Of a DNA stretch of 25,620 nucleotides, positions 15,597 through 23,445 are shown in pieces. The DNA comes from Bacillota bacterium. GTDB taxonomy: Bacteria; Bacillota; Clostridia; Acetivibrionales; Acetivibrionaceae. The notes beneath the pieces were generated by a model that was given only the letters and a program-made list of their open reading frames with translations, did no database searches and was not told the origin of the DNA. Within the stretch, counting starts at the first letter, position 1; each line of letters opens with the position of its first letter. The position numbers were made by a program, and so were the translations under genes. The DNA is taken from NCBI GenBank assembly GCA_023421115.1, contig JAEZUI010000188.1, positions 1 to 25,620 of the forward strand. Direction: 5' to 3'.

Positions 15597-15993
15597 TTAC
15601 ACCGTCTTTCCCTGTTGAGTGTTTTTTGATCAACATTCCATTCCTTCCATCAGAGATGCTGTATTTGGTGTCCAGAATTGCTGCATTTTTAGTAGCCGTT
15701 TTTGCTGTTTTATTATACCGCTAACAAGCTTTTATTGTAACATTTCTTTGTTTTGTGTTAGTTTTTCTTATATTAAGGAATTAAGGAAATTACTTCTTTA
15801 TAATTCATTATTTTTTATATAATCAAATCACTCTGTATAATGGATTTATATCTGACAAAATAAGAAATTCATCCAAATCTTTGGTATTGGTAAAGAATAT
15901 TAGTGTAACAGCTCTTTTATCTTTCATCATTATAATTAATTATACATTTCGAATTGAATCGATACATACGTTGTTGATTTATAATTAAAGTAA
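15597..15993. other. Gene-free AT-rich stretch
   Basis: I see no supported gene or strong hairpin here. The part near 15600-15720 may be further degraded sequence of the IstA-like fragment. Confidence 0.4.
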
Positions 15994-16422
15994 TTATTTA
16001 ATCCCCATATATTTTCTAAGCTTCTTTAAAATACACTCTTTTCGACTATTTATTGTCATCACTGGAATACCGATCTCCCTTGATAATTGGCGTTGACTTT
16101 TATCTTTATAAAACAAGTTGATTATTAACCCTAATTCCTCCTTATTAAGAAGCTCCAGGCTTTTTCTCAGTTTTTCTATCATTACCTTTGTAACTACAGA
16201 ATCACATATATTTTCTCTAGTGCTGTCTTTAAGCAGTTCTTCTCCTAAAACATCTTCATAAACATTATCAAACTGCGAATATAAGAACTTTCCGTGTGCT
16301 GAATCCCGTTCTTCCAGATACCGCTCTCTCCTTTGCATTTTGTAGTACTCTTTATAAATTTCCTCCGACACTTCTTCTACACTTTGGCCTACCCTTAAAT
16401 AAAACTTCTTTTCATTATCCAT
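15994..16422 (-). CDS. Sigma-70 region 4-like regulator of a mobile element
   Basis: A 142-residue protein whose C-terminal 60 residues look like a sigma factor region 4: ELGLIINLFYKDKSQRQLSR, then a helix-turn-helix (EIGIPVMTINSRKECILKKL). The N-terminal part is charged (YYKMQRRERYLEERD) and lacks a region 2. Such short sigma-like proteins are common in clostridial integrative elements and prophages. The start has GGAGG upstream. It is the downstream gene of a minus-strand pair facing away from the repressor/ImmA genes; a two-way terminator separates it from the next gene, so it is likely transcribed separately. Confidence 0.7.
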   Translation of the reverse strand: MDNEKKFYLRVGQSVEEVSEEIYKEYYKMQRRERYLEERDSAHGKFLYSQFDNVYEDVLGEELLKDSTRENICDSVVTKVMIEKLRKSLELLNKEELGLIINLFYKDKSQRQLSREIGIPVMTINSRKECILKKLRKYMGIK

Positions 16423-16544
16423 CTTAAAACCTCCAAAAATTTGTCTCGATAGTTGCTAAACATAATTTGGAATTTATGGATAATAGGTGTTGTATGGCTC
16501 CCATCTTTTCATACTGCCGACTCCTGATTTGGGGCATAAAAAAA

Positions 16545-16580
16545 GACCGGAAGTGAAGTCAATCACATCCAGCCTTTTTT
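16545..16580. terminator. Bidirectional terminator
   Basis: GACCGGAAGTGA (16545-16556) pairs with TCACATCCAGCC (16563-16574), with one mismatch and two wobble pairs. It is followed by TTTTTT on the plus strand and by seven T on the minus strand. It lies between the sigma-like gene and the ArpU-like gene. Confidence 0.7.
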
Positions 16581-16616
16581 GCCACATATTTACTTTGAAT
16601 TAATTCATAAAAAAAT

Positions 16617-16641
16617 CCCCAAACCCTTATAGAATTTGAGG
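16617..16641 (-). terminator. Terminator of the 191-residue regulator gene
   Basis: On the minus strand CCTCAAA pairs with TTTGGGG around an 11-nt loop and is followed by ATTTTTTT. It lies 100 nt after the stop of the gene at 16742-17317. Confidence 0.55.
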
Positions 16642-16741
16642 ACAGTTGATACTATTAAATTTATGCAATCCACCAGTATAGCCAGTATATCAGCTTGTAT
16701 ATTTGAAAACAGTAGGAATAGTCTCGGGGCTTAGTTGGGAT

Positions 16742-17317
16742 TTAGTCGGGGCTTAAGTATTGATAGAAAAAGCTTGGCACACCTTCAACTTCTTGACCAA
16801 CAATTATTCCTTTCATTGCTGGAATGGTATAGCCCCATAAACAAATTGCAAAGAGGTCAATAGCTTCTCTTTTTTTATCATAATAGGTGCTCCGCTCCAT
16901 ATTTAATAGTTCCAACATTTCTTGCTCAGAATACTTAATAACAGTCATATACTGTTTCGATAATATTTCATGATACAGCTTGCCATTATCAGGATACTCA
17001 TATATTTTACTCATCGCAGAATCTATCATTGATATCAGCCAATTTGTCTCAAACAAAGAATATACCTTTTGATTAAACTTATCCCTTTCAATTTCAGGTG
17101 CAAAATTTTCAAGATACTCCAAGGCATGTTCTAAATTTTTGCTATAGTAACATGCAGCACTTTCACATACTTGATTAAACCGATTTTGAGTAGACCAAAC
17201 AACAGCACGATATATTTCTAAAAGTAGCTTTGTTTTATGTAAAACTGTAGTTCTGTCAATATTTAAGCCGTTATAAAAAAGTGTACATTGCCTCATTACT
17301 TTACTTTCTTTTCGCAT
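16742..17317 (-). CDS. Putative ArpU/RinA-like transcription regulator
   Basis: A 191-residue soluble protein that I do not recognise with certainty. Residues about 130-165 (YSEQEMLELLNMERSTYYDK, then KREAIDLFAICLWGY) resemble the sigma-like helix-turn-helix found in phage late regulators such as ArpU and RinA and in other clostridial mobile-element proteins. The N-terminal part is helical and contains several cysteines and aromatics without an evident metal motif. GGAGGT lies 5 nt before the ATG. It is the first gene transcribed leftward from the operator region at 17465-17523, so it is probably repressed by the adjacent XRE repressor. Confidence 0.5.
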   Translation of the reverse strand: MRKESKVMRQCTLFYNGLNIDRTTVLHKTKLLLEIYRAVVWSTQNRFNQVCESAACYYSKNLEHALEYLENFAPEIERDKFNQKVYSLFETNWLISMIDSAMSKIYEYPDNGKLYHEILSKQYMTVIKYSEQEMLELLNMERSTYYDKKREAIDLFAICLWGYTIPAMKGIIVGQEVEGVPSFFYQYLSPD

Positions 17318-17464
17318 AGTTTACCTCCATGAATTTACCTATTAACATTTGTTTTAATATAATGTTGTTCCACATACTTCAGCTATTATATTATTCACTT
17401 CAAACATTTACCTCACCTCATATTTCACAATCTCTAAATAAACACTAAAGTCATTTCACAAAAA

Positions 17465-17476
17465 GAACATGTGTTC
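17465..17476. promoter_or_regulatory. LexA-type box
   Basis: GAAC-ATGT-GTTC matches the Gram-positive LexA (DinR) core GAAC-N4-GTTC, within a longer palindrome AAAGAAC-N4-GTTCTTT. It lies between the divergent regulator genes. The XRE repressor could instead be its reader. Confidence 0.5.
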
Positions 17477-17489
17477 TTTTATTATTTTA

Positions 17490-17506
17490 CCGCACGTATA
17501 GTGCGG
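17490..17506. promoter_or_regulatory. Palindromic operator CCGCAC-N5-GTGCGG
   Basis: A perfect 6-bp inverted repeat with a 5-bp spacer, GC-rich in an AT-rich background. It is followed by another palindrome, TATAGTACTATA, at 17512-17523. Its position between divergent genes suggests a binding site for the ImmR-like repressor. Confidence 0.55.
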
Positions 17507-17564
17507 ATGTATATAGTACTATAGTCCTATGCTGGATTAACTGCACTAAAAGTGCTCTATTTTG

Positions 17565-17592
17565 TTGAAAAATATATTAGATGTGTTATAAT
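17565..17592 (+). promoter_or_regulatory. Promoter of the repressor/protease pair
   Basis: TTGAAA (17565-17570), a 16-nt spacer and TATAAT (17587-17592), about 20 nt before the repressor start at 17614. The leader is very short. Confidence 0.7.
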
Positions 17593-17613
17593 GATAAACA
17601 AGGAGAGATGAAA

Positions 17614-17991
17614 ATGAAGAATAGGATAAGAGAGCTCCGTAAAGAGTTGGGGTTGACTCAAGAAGAATTAGGTAAAATGATTGGTTTATCTGAACGCTCA
17701 ATCGGTTCCTACGAAACTTGTGACAGAGATCCCGATACCGACACCTTGAATAAACTAGCTCAAATTTTTGATTGTACAATAGATTATATGCTTATGCGTT
17801 CTAATACCCGTAAAATAGATGACAAAAAAGAGTTGGCAGATGCAGAAGAAATGTACCGGGTAGACCCTGACTTTCTTATAGAAATGTGCAGAGCAAAGGT
17901 TTTACCAGATGAAGTCAGAAAAAGACTCCGGGAATATGCTGCCTTTGAAATGGAAAGGTTTTTGAAGGAGAAAGATAGAAAAAATGATTGA
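17614..17991 (+). CDS. immR: XRE-family repressor, ImmR/CI-like
   Basis: DNA-binding repressor of 125 aa. The start at 17614 follows AGGAG by 8 nt; upstream in-frame ATGs at 17581 and 17608 overlap the promoter or lie too close to that site. Residues about 1-60 form an XRE helix-turn-helix (LGLTQEELGKMIGLSERSIG) with the usual SYE and DYML ends. The C-terminal half is acidic and helical, and may be the dimerisation part or the target of proteolysis. The stop overlaps the next gene by 8 nt, as expected for a repressor and its anti-repressor protease. The symbol follows ICEBs1 by analogy only. Confidence 0.8.
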   Translation: MKNRIRELRKELGLTQEELGKMIGLSERSIGSYETCDRDPDTDTLNKLAQIFDCTIDYMLMRSNTRKIDDKKELADAEEMYRVDPDFLIEMCRAKVLPDEVRKRLREYAAFEMERFLKEKDRKND

Positions 17992-18514
17992 TTCAAATCG
18001 CTTTAATTATATTAAGAATAAAGCATGGGAAACTCGCAAAAGATTGAAAATAAGGATCTCTTACATTAATGCAGAAGAAATATTAAAGAACAGCTATAAA
18101 GACAAATGTATTATCCGATATATGGATTTTGGTGCTAGTGCTGATGCAGATATAGTCTCTTATTTGCATGAAAAGGCTGATTTAATTGTTATTATTATTA
18201 ACTCCCGTAGAAATACTCCCCTGCTAAAGAAAAGGCTAAATTTTTCATTAGCTCATGAAATTGGGCATATTGAACTTGGCCATTTTGAGCAATTCAAAGA
18301 TAAATCCATTAATAAAACTGCTCTTGAGGAAGAAGCCGATGAATTTGCGTCCCATTTCCTTGTTCCCCTTTCAAGGCTGCATAATTGTAAAAGAAGCACT
18401 AACCAGCACCTATCTGATTTATTTCTTGTATCAGAAGAAGTAATAACAATTCAAAAATCAAAAATTGGTATTATTTCTTCTCGAAAAAAACCTAAATACC
18501 GTAATTTTTATTAA
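17984..18514 (+). CDS. immA: ImmA/IrrE-family metalloprotease, anti-repressor
   Basis: Zinc protease of 176 aa of the ImmA/IrrE (COG2856) family, which in ICEBs1 and related elements cleaves the partner repressor to switch the element on. The zinc motif HEIGH is at residues 91-95, followed by the conserved glutamate-rich EEEADEFASHFLVP at 115-128, which supplies the third ligand. AAGGAGAAAG inside the upstream gene serves as the ribosome binding site. Its start lies inside the repressor gene (8-nt overlap), so the two are co-translated. The tail is lysine/arginine-rich. The frame is intact and of normal length. Confidence 0.88.
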   Translation: MIDSNRFNYIKNKAWETRKRLKIRISYINAEEILKNSYKDKCIIRYMDFGASADADIVSYLHEKADLIVIIINSRRNTPLLKKRLNFSLAHEIGHIELGHFEQFKDKSINKTALEEEADEFASHFLVPLSRLHNCKRSTNQHLSDLFLVSEEVITIQKSKIGIISSRKKPKYRNFY

Positions 18515-18873
18515 GAACTGTTATGGAATTGAATAATCCATTTTAACTCTCCCTTGAGATATTACCTGATTTGCAACTCTTTGTACATTATCAATAGCTT
18601 TATAAACATCACAAATCTTGGATTACATCTTTTTTATTGTTCTATGATTCTAGGCTGAAGAATTCCCTCGTCTCTTTTTATTCAGTTTTGCTGGAAATTA
18701 TGATAGACTTGATATATTAAGAAAAGTTAAACTATATCCCATATATGAAGTACATAATGCACTTTATATGTGGTATCCTCTACTTTTCTAGCATCCTTGG
18801 TTAATCTTTGGAGTGTTAATGTTGTAAGTTTGTTTTAAAAGATATTTAAATTTGTAAAGGATAATGAACAAAA
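18515..18873. other. Gene-free stretch with possible coding relic
   Basis: No intact gene. One plus-strand frame near 18675-18790 reads FAGNYDRLDILRKVKLYPIY and then EVHNALYMWYPLLF before a stop. It lacks a start and I cannot place it in a family. Confidence 0.3.
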
Positions 18874-19536
18874 ATGGAAAACTTAAGTTATAAAAACTTA
18901 CCAAGTATTGATGAAATTAAAGAAATATTAATATCTCAAGCTGTATTAGATATCATTTTGACTGAAGAGGAAAATCATTGGTTACGTTTGATAAACTTTT
19001 ATAAAAACTACTCTAAGGGTTTAGACATGGTAAAAATTGACAACATCGCAGGTGATCATGTTTATATTTTGTTTTCTGACGAAGGAGCTATTATAAAAGG
19101 TTTTGATCACGAGTCTATATTATCACCTTATGCAAATGATGAAGGGAAAATTGCAAAAGGAATTTATGAGTCTGTTCCAAACGAGTTAATGAAATTATTA
19201 GACGATAGTGTTGAAGTTCAGGATGTGACCTTTTGTATATGGAGAAAACGAACTGATATGTTTTGGTGTAAAGGTGAAGTTACTGTTCCTGATGATTATA
19301 AAAATGGTGATGATGGTGAGGACTTTTTATTAGGATATATATTCCAAGATGCTGATTCTTGGCTTGAATGGGCGCAGGGGTATTATGATGAACAAGGTAA
19401 AATAATTAAAATAGATCATGTAAAAAAAGTATATGAACACCAGAATATAACTAAAGAAATTGTTGAGAGTATTAATCCTGATAGAGACTTTGAGGAAGTT
19501 AATCAGGAACTAAAAAAGATTGGGTATACAAAATAA
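18874..19536 (+). CDS. Uncharacterised acidic protein, possible immunity-type
   Basis: A 220-residue soluble, acidic protein. Features are an N-terminal helical part (SQAVLDIILTEEENHWLRLI), a central block with HVYILFSDEGAIIKGFDHES, then VTFCIWRKRTDMFWCKGEV and a C-terminal EHQNITKEIVESINPD. I recall widespread Firmicutes proteins with this order of blocks (secondary-structure pattern and the FCIWR segment), often next to toxin-immunity loci, but no activity is established that I know of. No signal peptide or membrane segment. The AAGGA 12 nt upstream of the ATG is a rather distant ribosome binding site. It stands alone, with no recognisable toxin beside it. Confidence 0.6.
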   Translation: MENLSYKNLPSIDEIKEILISQAVLDIILTEEENHWLRLINFYKNYSKGLDMVKIDNIAGDHVYILFSDEGAIIKGFDHESILSPYANDEGKIAKGIYESVPNELMKLLDDSVEVQDVTFCIWRKRTDMFWCKGEVTVPDDYKNGDDGEDFLLGYIFQDADSWLEWAQGYYDEQGKIIKIDHVKKVYEHQNITKEIVESINPDRDFEEVNQELKKIGYTK

Positions 19537-20067
19537 ATATTCCTTCAACTGCTTATGGCTGAAATTGCTCAAATCTTAATTGATGCTGGAACAGTAATAT
19601 CATTGGATATGAAAGAATCTGTGAAAAGGATAAGAAAAGAATTTGAATTTTGCTAAGAAGGCTTTAATAAAGAATATAGGGTACTTGCAAATCCTAATCC
19701 GATTATAATGAAACAACCGGATTATAAACGTTAAATGTCACAAAATATTGAATAGTGATACTAAATGAGGAATAGATTAACCGCTTTATCAGATGTTTAT
19801 TTCGTTGAAGAAAAAAATTCAAGTGCAGTATCAAGCAAAAATAAGGCCTTCGGGCTGGGTATAGTATGTTCGCTTCCGTGCTAGCAATAAAAACTGACGA
19901 TCCAACTTTAAGTTTTGACAAGGTTGGAGGACTAACGATTCAGTGGAATCAAAAAGAATGGTTTAACAAGAATAGAGGGTTATAGGCACAAACCATCGTT
20001 CTGTTGTCAATATAATAACACGCACGCTGTTGAGTTACAGATTGTATACAAAGAAGGAGTAAATGGT
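19537..20067. other. Gene-poor stretch with relics
   Basis: Apart from the ankyrin-type relic at 19555-19734, one plus-strand frame near 19870-19985 reads FASVLAIKTDDPTLSFDKVG and continues GLTIQWNQKEWFNKNRGL to a stop. It has no clear start and I cannot identify it. The last 15 nt hold the AAGGAG site of the XRE gene. Confidence 0.4.
19555..19734 (+). pseudogene. Tail of an ankyrin-repeat protein (relic)
   Basis: The frame reads MAEIAQILIDAGTVISLDMK, ESVKRIRKEFEFC, a TAA at 19654-19656, then EGFNKEYRVLANP. IAQILIDAG is an ankyrin-repeat-like ending, and the following MKxxVKRIxxEFEFxxxGFNK pattern is one I recall from the C-terminus of small Bacillus/Clostridium ankyrin proteins. The N-terminal repeats are absent. 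Confidence 0.4.
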
Positions 20068-20451
20068 ATGTTATTTGGTGACAAAATTAAGGAACTAAGA
20101 ACTATAGCTGGAATGAGCCAACAAGAATTAGCTAATAATGCCGGACTGTCCTTGCGTTCCATTCAAAACTATGAAAGCAATAAACGTTATCCAAAAGATG
20201 TTTCTATCTTAAACAAGCTTTGCAAGTTACTAAATACAACAATTGAAGAACTTATGACTGAAAAAGATAATTTCGTTCAGGAAGCATCAGAAAAATACGG
20301 TTCTAAAAGAAAAAAAGATGCAAAAAAACTGGTTGAAGAAGTTGGCGACCTTTTTGCCAGCGTTGAATTAAATGAGGAAGATAAAGATAAAGTTTTTAGA
20401 GCAATAACAGAAATTTATTGGAGGGCCAAGGATAATAACAAGAAGTATTGA
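20068..20451 (+). CDS. XRE-family transcription regulator
   Basis: A 127-residue protein with an N-terminal XRE helix-turn-helix (residues about 5-60; AGMSQQELANNAGLSLRSIQ, then NYES, ending in TTIEELM). The C-terminal half is lysine/glutamate-rich and probably helical. AAGGAG lies 9 nt before the ATG. It is a second repressor-type gene, distinct in sequence from the one at 17614. No partner protease follows; instead its stop abuts an arginyl-tRNA synthetase relic, so its original neighbours have been lost. Confidence 0.8.
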   Translation: MLFGDKIKELRTIAGMSQQELANNAGLSLRSIQNYESNKRYPKDVSILNKLCKLLNTTIEELMTEKDNFVQEASEKYGSKRKKDAKKLVEEVGDLFASVELNEEDKDKVFRAITEIYWRAKDNNKKY

Positions 20452-20677
20452 AGCAAAATTTCCTGACATTGTAGAAAGTGCTTCAAATGAATATGAGCCT
20501 TCGGTTATTTCAAAGTACCTTATTGATCTTATTCAAAGTTAATTTTATCATTTCAACCCCATTTTAAGCAGTAAAGATGAGTTAAAACATTCCAGGATAG
20601 CAATTTGCAAGGCTGTAAAAATTGTTGTAAAGAATGGAATGTCCTTATTAGGAATAGAATGCCCTGAAAGAATGTAG
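20450..20677 (+). pseudogene. argS: C-terminal relic of arginyl-tRNA synthetase
   Basis: The frame gives EAKFPDIVESASNEYEPSVI, SKYLIDLIQS, a TAA at 20540-20542, FYHFNPILSSKDELKHSRIA, ICKAVKIVVKNGMSLLGIEC and PERM before the stop. This matches the anticodon-binding C-terminus of bacterial ArgS (YEPSxIxxYLIDLAQxFNxFYH, then LGIxxPERM). The TAA falls where a normal SFNKFYH would lie, apparently after loss of a few bases. All catalytic domains are absent. Confidence 0.8.
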
Positions 20678-20952
20678 GCATTTGCAAAATATCTGGGTAG
20701 CTACCAACACGACAAAATGTTAATGGCTCCCAGAAATTTAATATTCAAAAAACATAATTTCGTTTAACCTATATAATAATTTTAGGTACCTCACATATAT
20801 CATGACTTGACAAATTTTCAGAGTTCTTTATAGCTTTTTATTTTCTTTGATATTTATAACATTGTCAGCGGTTCTGAAAATAATCTATTAAATATTTTCA
20901 CAAATCAATTTTTCCTCATACAATGATTTGTAAACCTGACCTATACAGTATA
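20678..20952. other. Intergenic region after glyS
   Basis: AT-rich with no gene. It includes an 8-bp hairpin (ACAAATCA at 20900-20907 with TGATTTGT at 20924-20931) about 20 nt past the glyS stop that may serve as a weak terminator on the minus strand. Confidence 0.35.
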
Positions 20953-22335
20953 TCAAGAATATGGGTTTATGCCTATATTTTCAAGTATATAACACTTTAA
21001 TTCGTCAACTGCTAAAGTCACCTGAAGCATTGTATTTCGTTCGCGTACAGTCACTGTGTTGCTATCTAGTGTTGTATCATCTATTGTAACCGAATACGGT
21101 GTTCCAATGGCATCTCCCCTGCGATAACGTTTACCGATATTACCAGCATCATCATAAGAAACCATAAAATACTTTTTCAGTTCGTTATAAATTTCCTGTG
21201 CTTTTTCAGCATGACGTTTTTTGACAAGTGGTAGTACATTTACCTTTATAGGTGCAAGCGAAGGTTTAATCTTTAAAACCTGCCTTGTATCTCCGTTCCC
21301 TAACTCTTCTTCTATAAGAGACTCAAACAAAACGGCCAACACAAGTCGATCCAGCCCGTAGGTTGACTCAATTACATAGGGAATATACTTCTCATTTGTC
21401 TCTGCATCAAAATACTCCATGTTCTTTCCGGAAAACTCCTGGTGTCTTTGCAGATCAAAATCAGTCCTGTTGTGCGTTCCGTTAATTTCTTCCCAGCCAA
21501 ATGGAAACAAATATTCTATATCACATGCTGCTTTTGCATAATGAGCAAGTTTTTTATGGTCTCGAAATTGTAAATGCTCCTTAGACAGTCCAATGAATTC
21601 AAAGAATTTAATTCCATAATCCTTGAAATACTCATACAAGGCTTCATCATCACCCTGCTTGCAAAATGTTTGATATTCCATCTGTTCAAATTCAATCGTT
21701 CTAAATGTAAATTTTCCTTTTGTAATTTCATTACGAAATGCCTTACCGATCTGGCCAATGCTAAAGGGCAACTTTGTTCTCATTGTACGCAGCACATTTA
21801 AAAAATTAACATATTCACCCTGAGCATTTTCCGGTCTAAGGTAAATGGTATTTGATGTTTCCTGTGTACTGCCACATTGCGTTGAAAACATTAGATTAAA
21901 CTTTCTTATATCTGTTAAATTAGATTTTCCGCATTTAGGGCATGGTACTTTTTTATCTTTTATGAATTTTACCATCTCATCTTCAGTCATTGCATCAGCA
22001 TTCGCTGATTCATCAAAATCATTAATCAGAGTATCTGCCCGATGTCTTGTCTTGCATTCTTTACAATCCAGCAGGGGATCAGTGAAACTTTCCAGATGTC
22101 CACTAGCCTCCCAGGTAGTAGGATTCATTAAAATGTCTGAATCCAATTCAAAACTGCTATCTCTTATTTGAATAAAATAATATCTCCAAGCATCTTTTAT
22201 ATTGTTTTTTAACCTAGTACCTAACGGACCGTAATCCCAAGTGTTTGCTAGGCCACCATATATATCACTGCCTTGAAATATAAATCCGTATCGGTTGCAA
22301 TATGCCGCCATTTCTTCTAAAGTCAAAGTTTTCAT
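20953..22335 (-). CDS. glyS: Glycyl-tRNA synthetase, single-chain dimer type
   Basis: Class II aminoacyl-tRNA synthetase (460 aa) that charges tRNA-Gly in the cytoplasm, of the alpha-2 type rather than the GlyQ/GlyS tetramer. Landmarks in order are the entry FQGSDIYGGLANTWDYGPLG, two cysteine pairs typical of a zinc site (CKEC and CPKC), RPENAQGEYVNF, motif 2 FRNEITKGKFTFRTIEFEQM, WEEINGTHNRTDFDL, motif 3 STYGLDRLVLAVL and a C-terminal anticodon-binding domain. Many relatives read FRNEISPR in motif 2; here the loop is TKGKFT. GGAGGAAG lies 6 nt before the ATG. A T-box leader controls it. Length is normal. Confidence 0.95.
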   Translation of the reverse strand: MKTLTLEEMAAYCNRYGFIFQGSDIYGGLANTWDYGPLGTRLKNNIKDAWRYYFIQIRDSSFELDSDILMNPTTWEASGHLESFTDPLLDCKECKTRHRADTLINDFDESANADAMTEDEMVKFIKDKKVPCPKCGKSNLTDIRKFNLMFSTQCGSTQETSNTIYLRPENAQGEYVNFLNVLRTMRTKLPFSIGQIGKAFRNEITKGKFTFRTIEFEQMEYQTFCKQGDDEALYEYFKDYGIKFFEFIGLSKEHLQFRDHKKLAHYAKAACDIEYLFPFGWEEINGTHNRTDFDLQRHQEFSGKNMEYFDAETNEKYIPYVIESTYGLDRLVLAVLFESLIEEELGNGDTRQVLKIKPSLAPIKVNVLPLVKKRHAEKAQEIYNELKKYFMVSYDDAGNIGKRYRRGDAIGTPYSVTIDDTTLDSNTVTVRERNTMLQVTLAVDELKCYILENIGINPYS

Positions 22336-22360
22336 ATTAATCTTCCTCCTTTTTTATTCA

Positions 22361-22648
22361 AAATAAAAAGTCCGCACTAAGCTTTTTGCCTAGGGCGAAC
22401 TCATATTTAAAGTCCGTGGTACCACCTAAATTCAGATGAATCTGCACTCAACCAGCACGAGAAAAGTCTTATGCTGTTTCCTTTATAACGGGGGAACCTC
22501 CGGTGGTATCTATTTGGAATACATCCTTTCAAGCCACAGTTCAAAAGCGCCTTCTATATTGCCGTCATAAAGATTTGCACCAGCCATCTTCTCTCTGAAA
22601 TCAAGTCAATATATACTATCCTTTTTCATAACTTTTAGTTTATGTTTT
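22361..22648 (-). promoter_or_regulatory. Glycine T-box riboswitch leader of glyS
   Basis: The minus strand has the T-box antiterminator sequence AGGTGGTACCACGG (22427-22414). The terminator is AGTTCGCCCTA (22401-22391) pairing with TAGTGCGGACT (22379-22369), followed by TTTTTATTTT. Stem I lies upstream (about 22615-22530), and GGC at 22551-22549 in GAAGGCGC is the likely glycine specifier codon. Uncharged tRNA-Gly would favour the antiterminator and so expression of glyS. Confidence 0.9.
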
Positions 22649-22654
22649 TTATAT

Positions 22655-22683
22655 AGGATAAACAATTTTTACACTTCTGTCAA
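22655..22683 (-). promoter_or_regulatory. Promoter of the glyS transcript
   Basis: TTGACA (22683-22678), a 17-nt spacer and TATCCT (22660-22655) on the minus strand, just upstream of the T-box leader. Confidence 0.7.
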
Positions 22684-22777
22684 TAATCAAATTTCATTTT
22701 AACCTTACTGCTTTTCCTCATTTACTAAGTCATGAAAGATAGTGGCTCCATAATACCTCTAAAATTCTACTATTAAT

Positions 22778-23242
22778 TTAAGCATAATTCCAGCTTTCCT
22801 TAATAGAGTAATCTCCCCATGGATCTTCACCATTAAATGAACCCACATATAACACTGTATTGTCTCTAATTATCCATTCCATCCCATGTTCCTCTTCCCA
22901 ATCACAGTTCAATTCTAAATGAATAACTGGCTCATTACCATTCTCTGGTATTGGTACGATTAAGACACTAGGGTAAATTAATTCAAGTACATCCCTTGTA
23001 TTTTTGAATTTTTTAGGTTCTTTGCCAATCATATCAAGGAAATCATTACAGTATCTAATTGAAGCTTCACATAAGGAATTAATCACATCACCAGTAATAG
23101 AATTCAAATAAGTAGCACACTTTTCTATATACTCAATAGTTACATCTTTGTCATCAGCCAAAAACCCAATATATCTTTTAAAAAGCTCAAAAAACAACTC
23201 TCCTTCTAAGCCAAACCTTCCATTTTCAATATTCTTCAGCAC
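22778..23242 (-). CDS. Uncharacterised protein, possibly DUF6985-like
   Basis: A soluble acidic protein of 154 aa. I favour the GTG at 23242 because GGAGGAG lies 6 nt upstream; the ATG at 23257 would place that site inside the gene and has none of its own. The N-terminal half is helical with three cysteines. The C-terminal part reads VIHLELNCDWEEEHGMEWII and then RDNTVLYVGSFNGEDPWGD, a beta-rich pattern I recall from DUF6985-type proteins, some of which are proposed immunity proteins. The assignment is tentative. It is a single gene with no recognised partner. Confidence 0.6.
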   Translation of the reverse strand: MLKNIENGRFGLEGELFFELFKRYIGFLADDKDVTIEYIEKCATYLNSITGDVINSLCEASIRYCNDFLDMIGKEPKKFKNTRDVLELIYPSVLIVPIPENGNEPVIHLELNCDWEEEHGMEWIIRDNTVLYVGSFNGEDPWGDYSIKESWNYA

Positions 23243-23445
23243 TAAAAACTCCTCCATTAAACAATTTTGTTAATTGATGCTCTTATATTTTTTATACAAA
23301 CTTTTGATTTATGTTTTAAAAATATTTTGCCTGTGCATAGATTATTAAACATCATATTCACTCCTTTTTTTAAATCCATAAAACAACCACCGGGTATAGA
23401 TTTAGCAACTTAGTATGATTTTCTCCATTGTTTTTAATCTTATAT

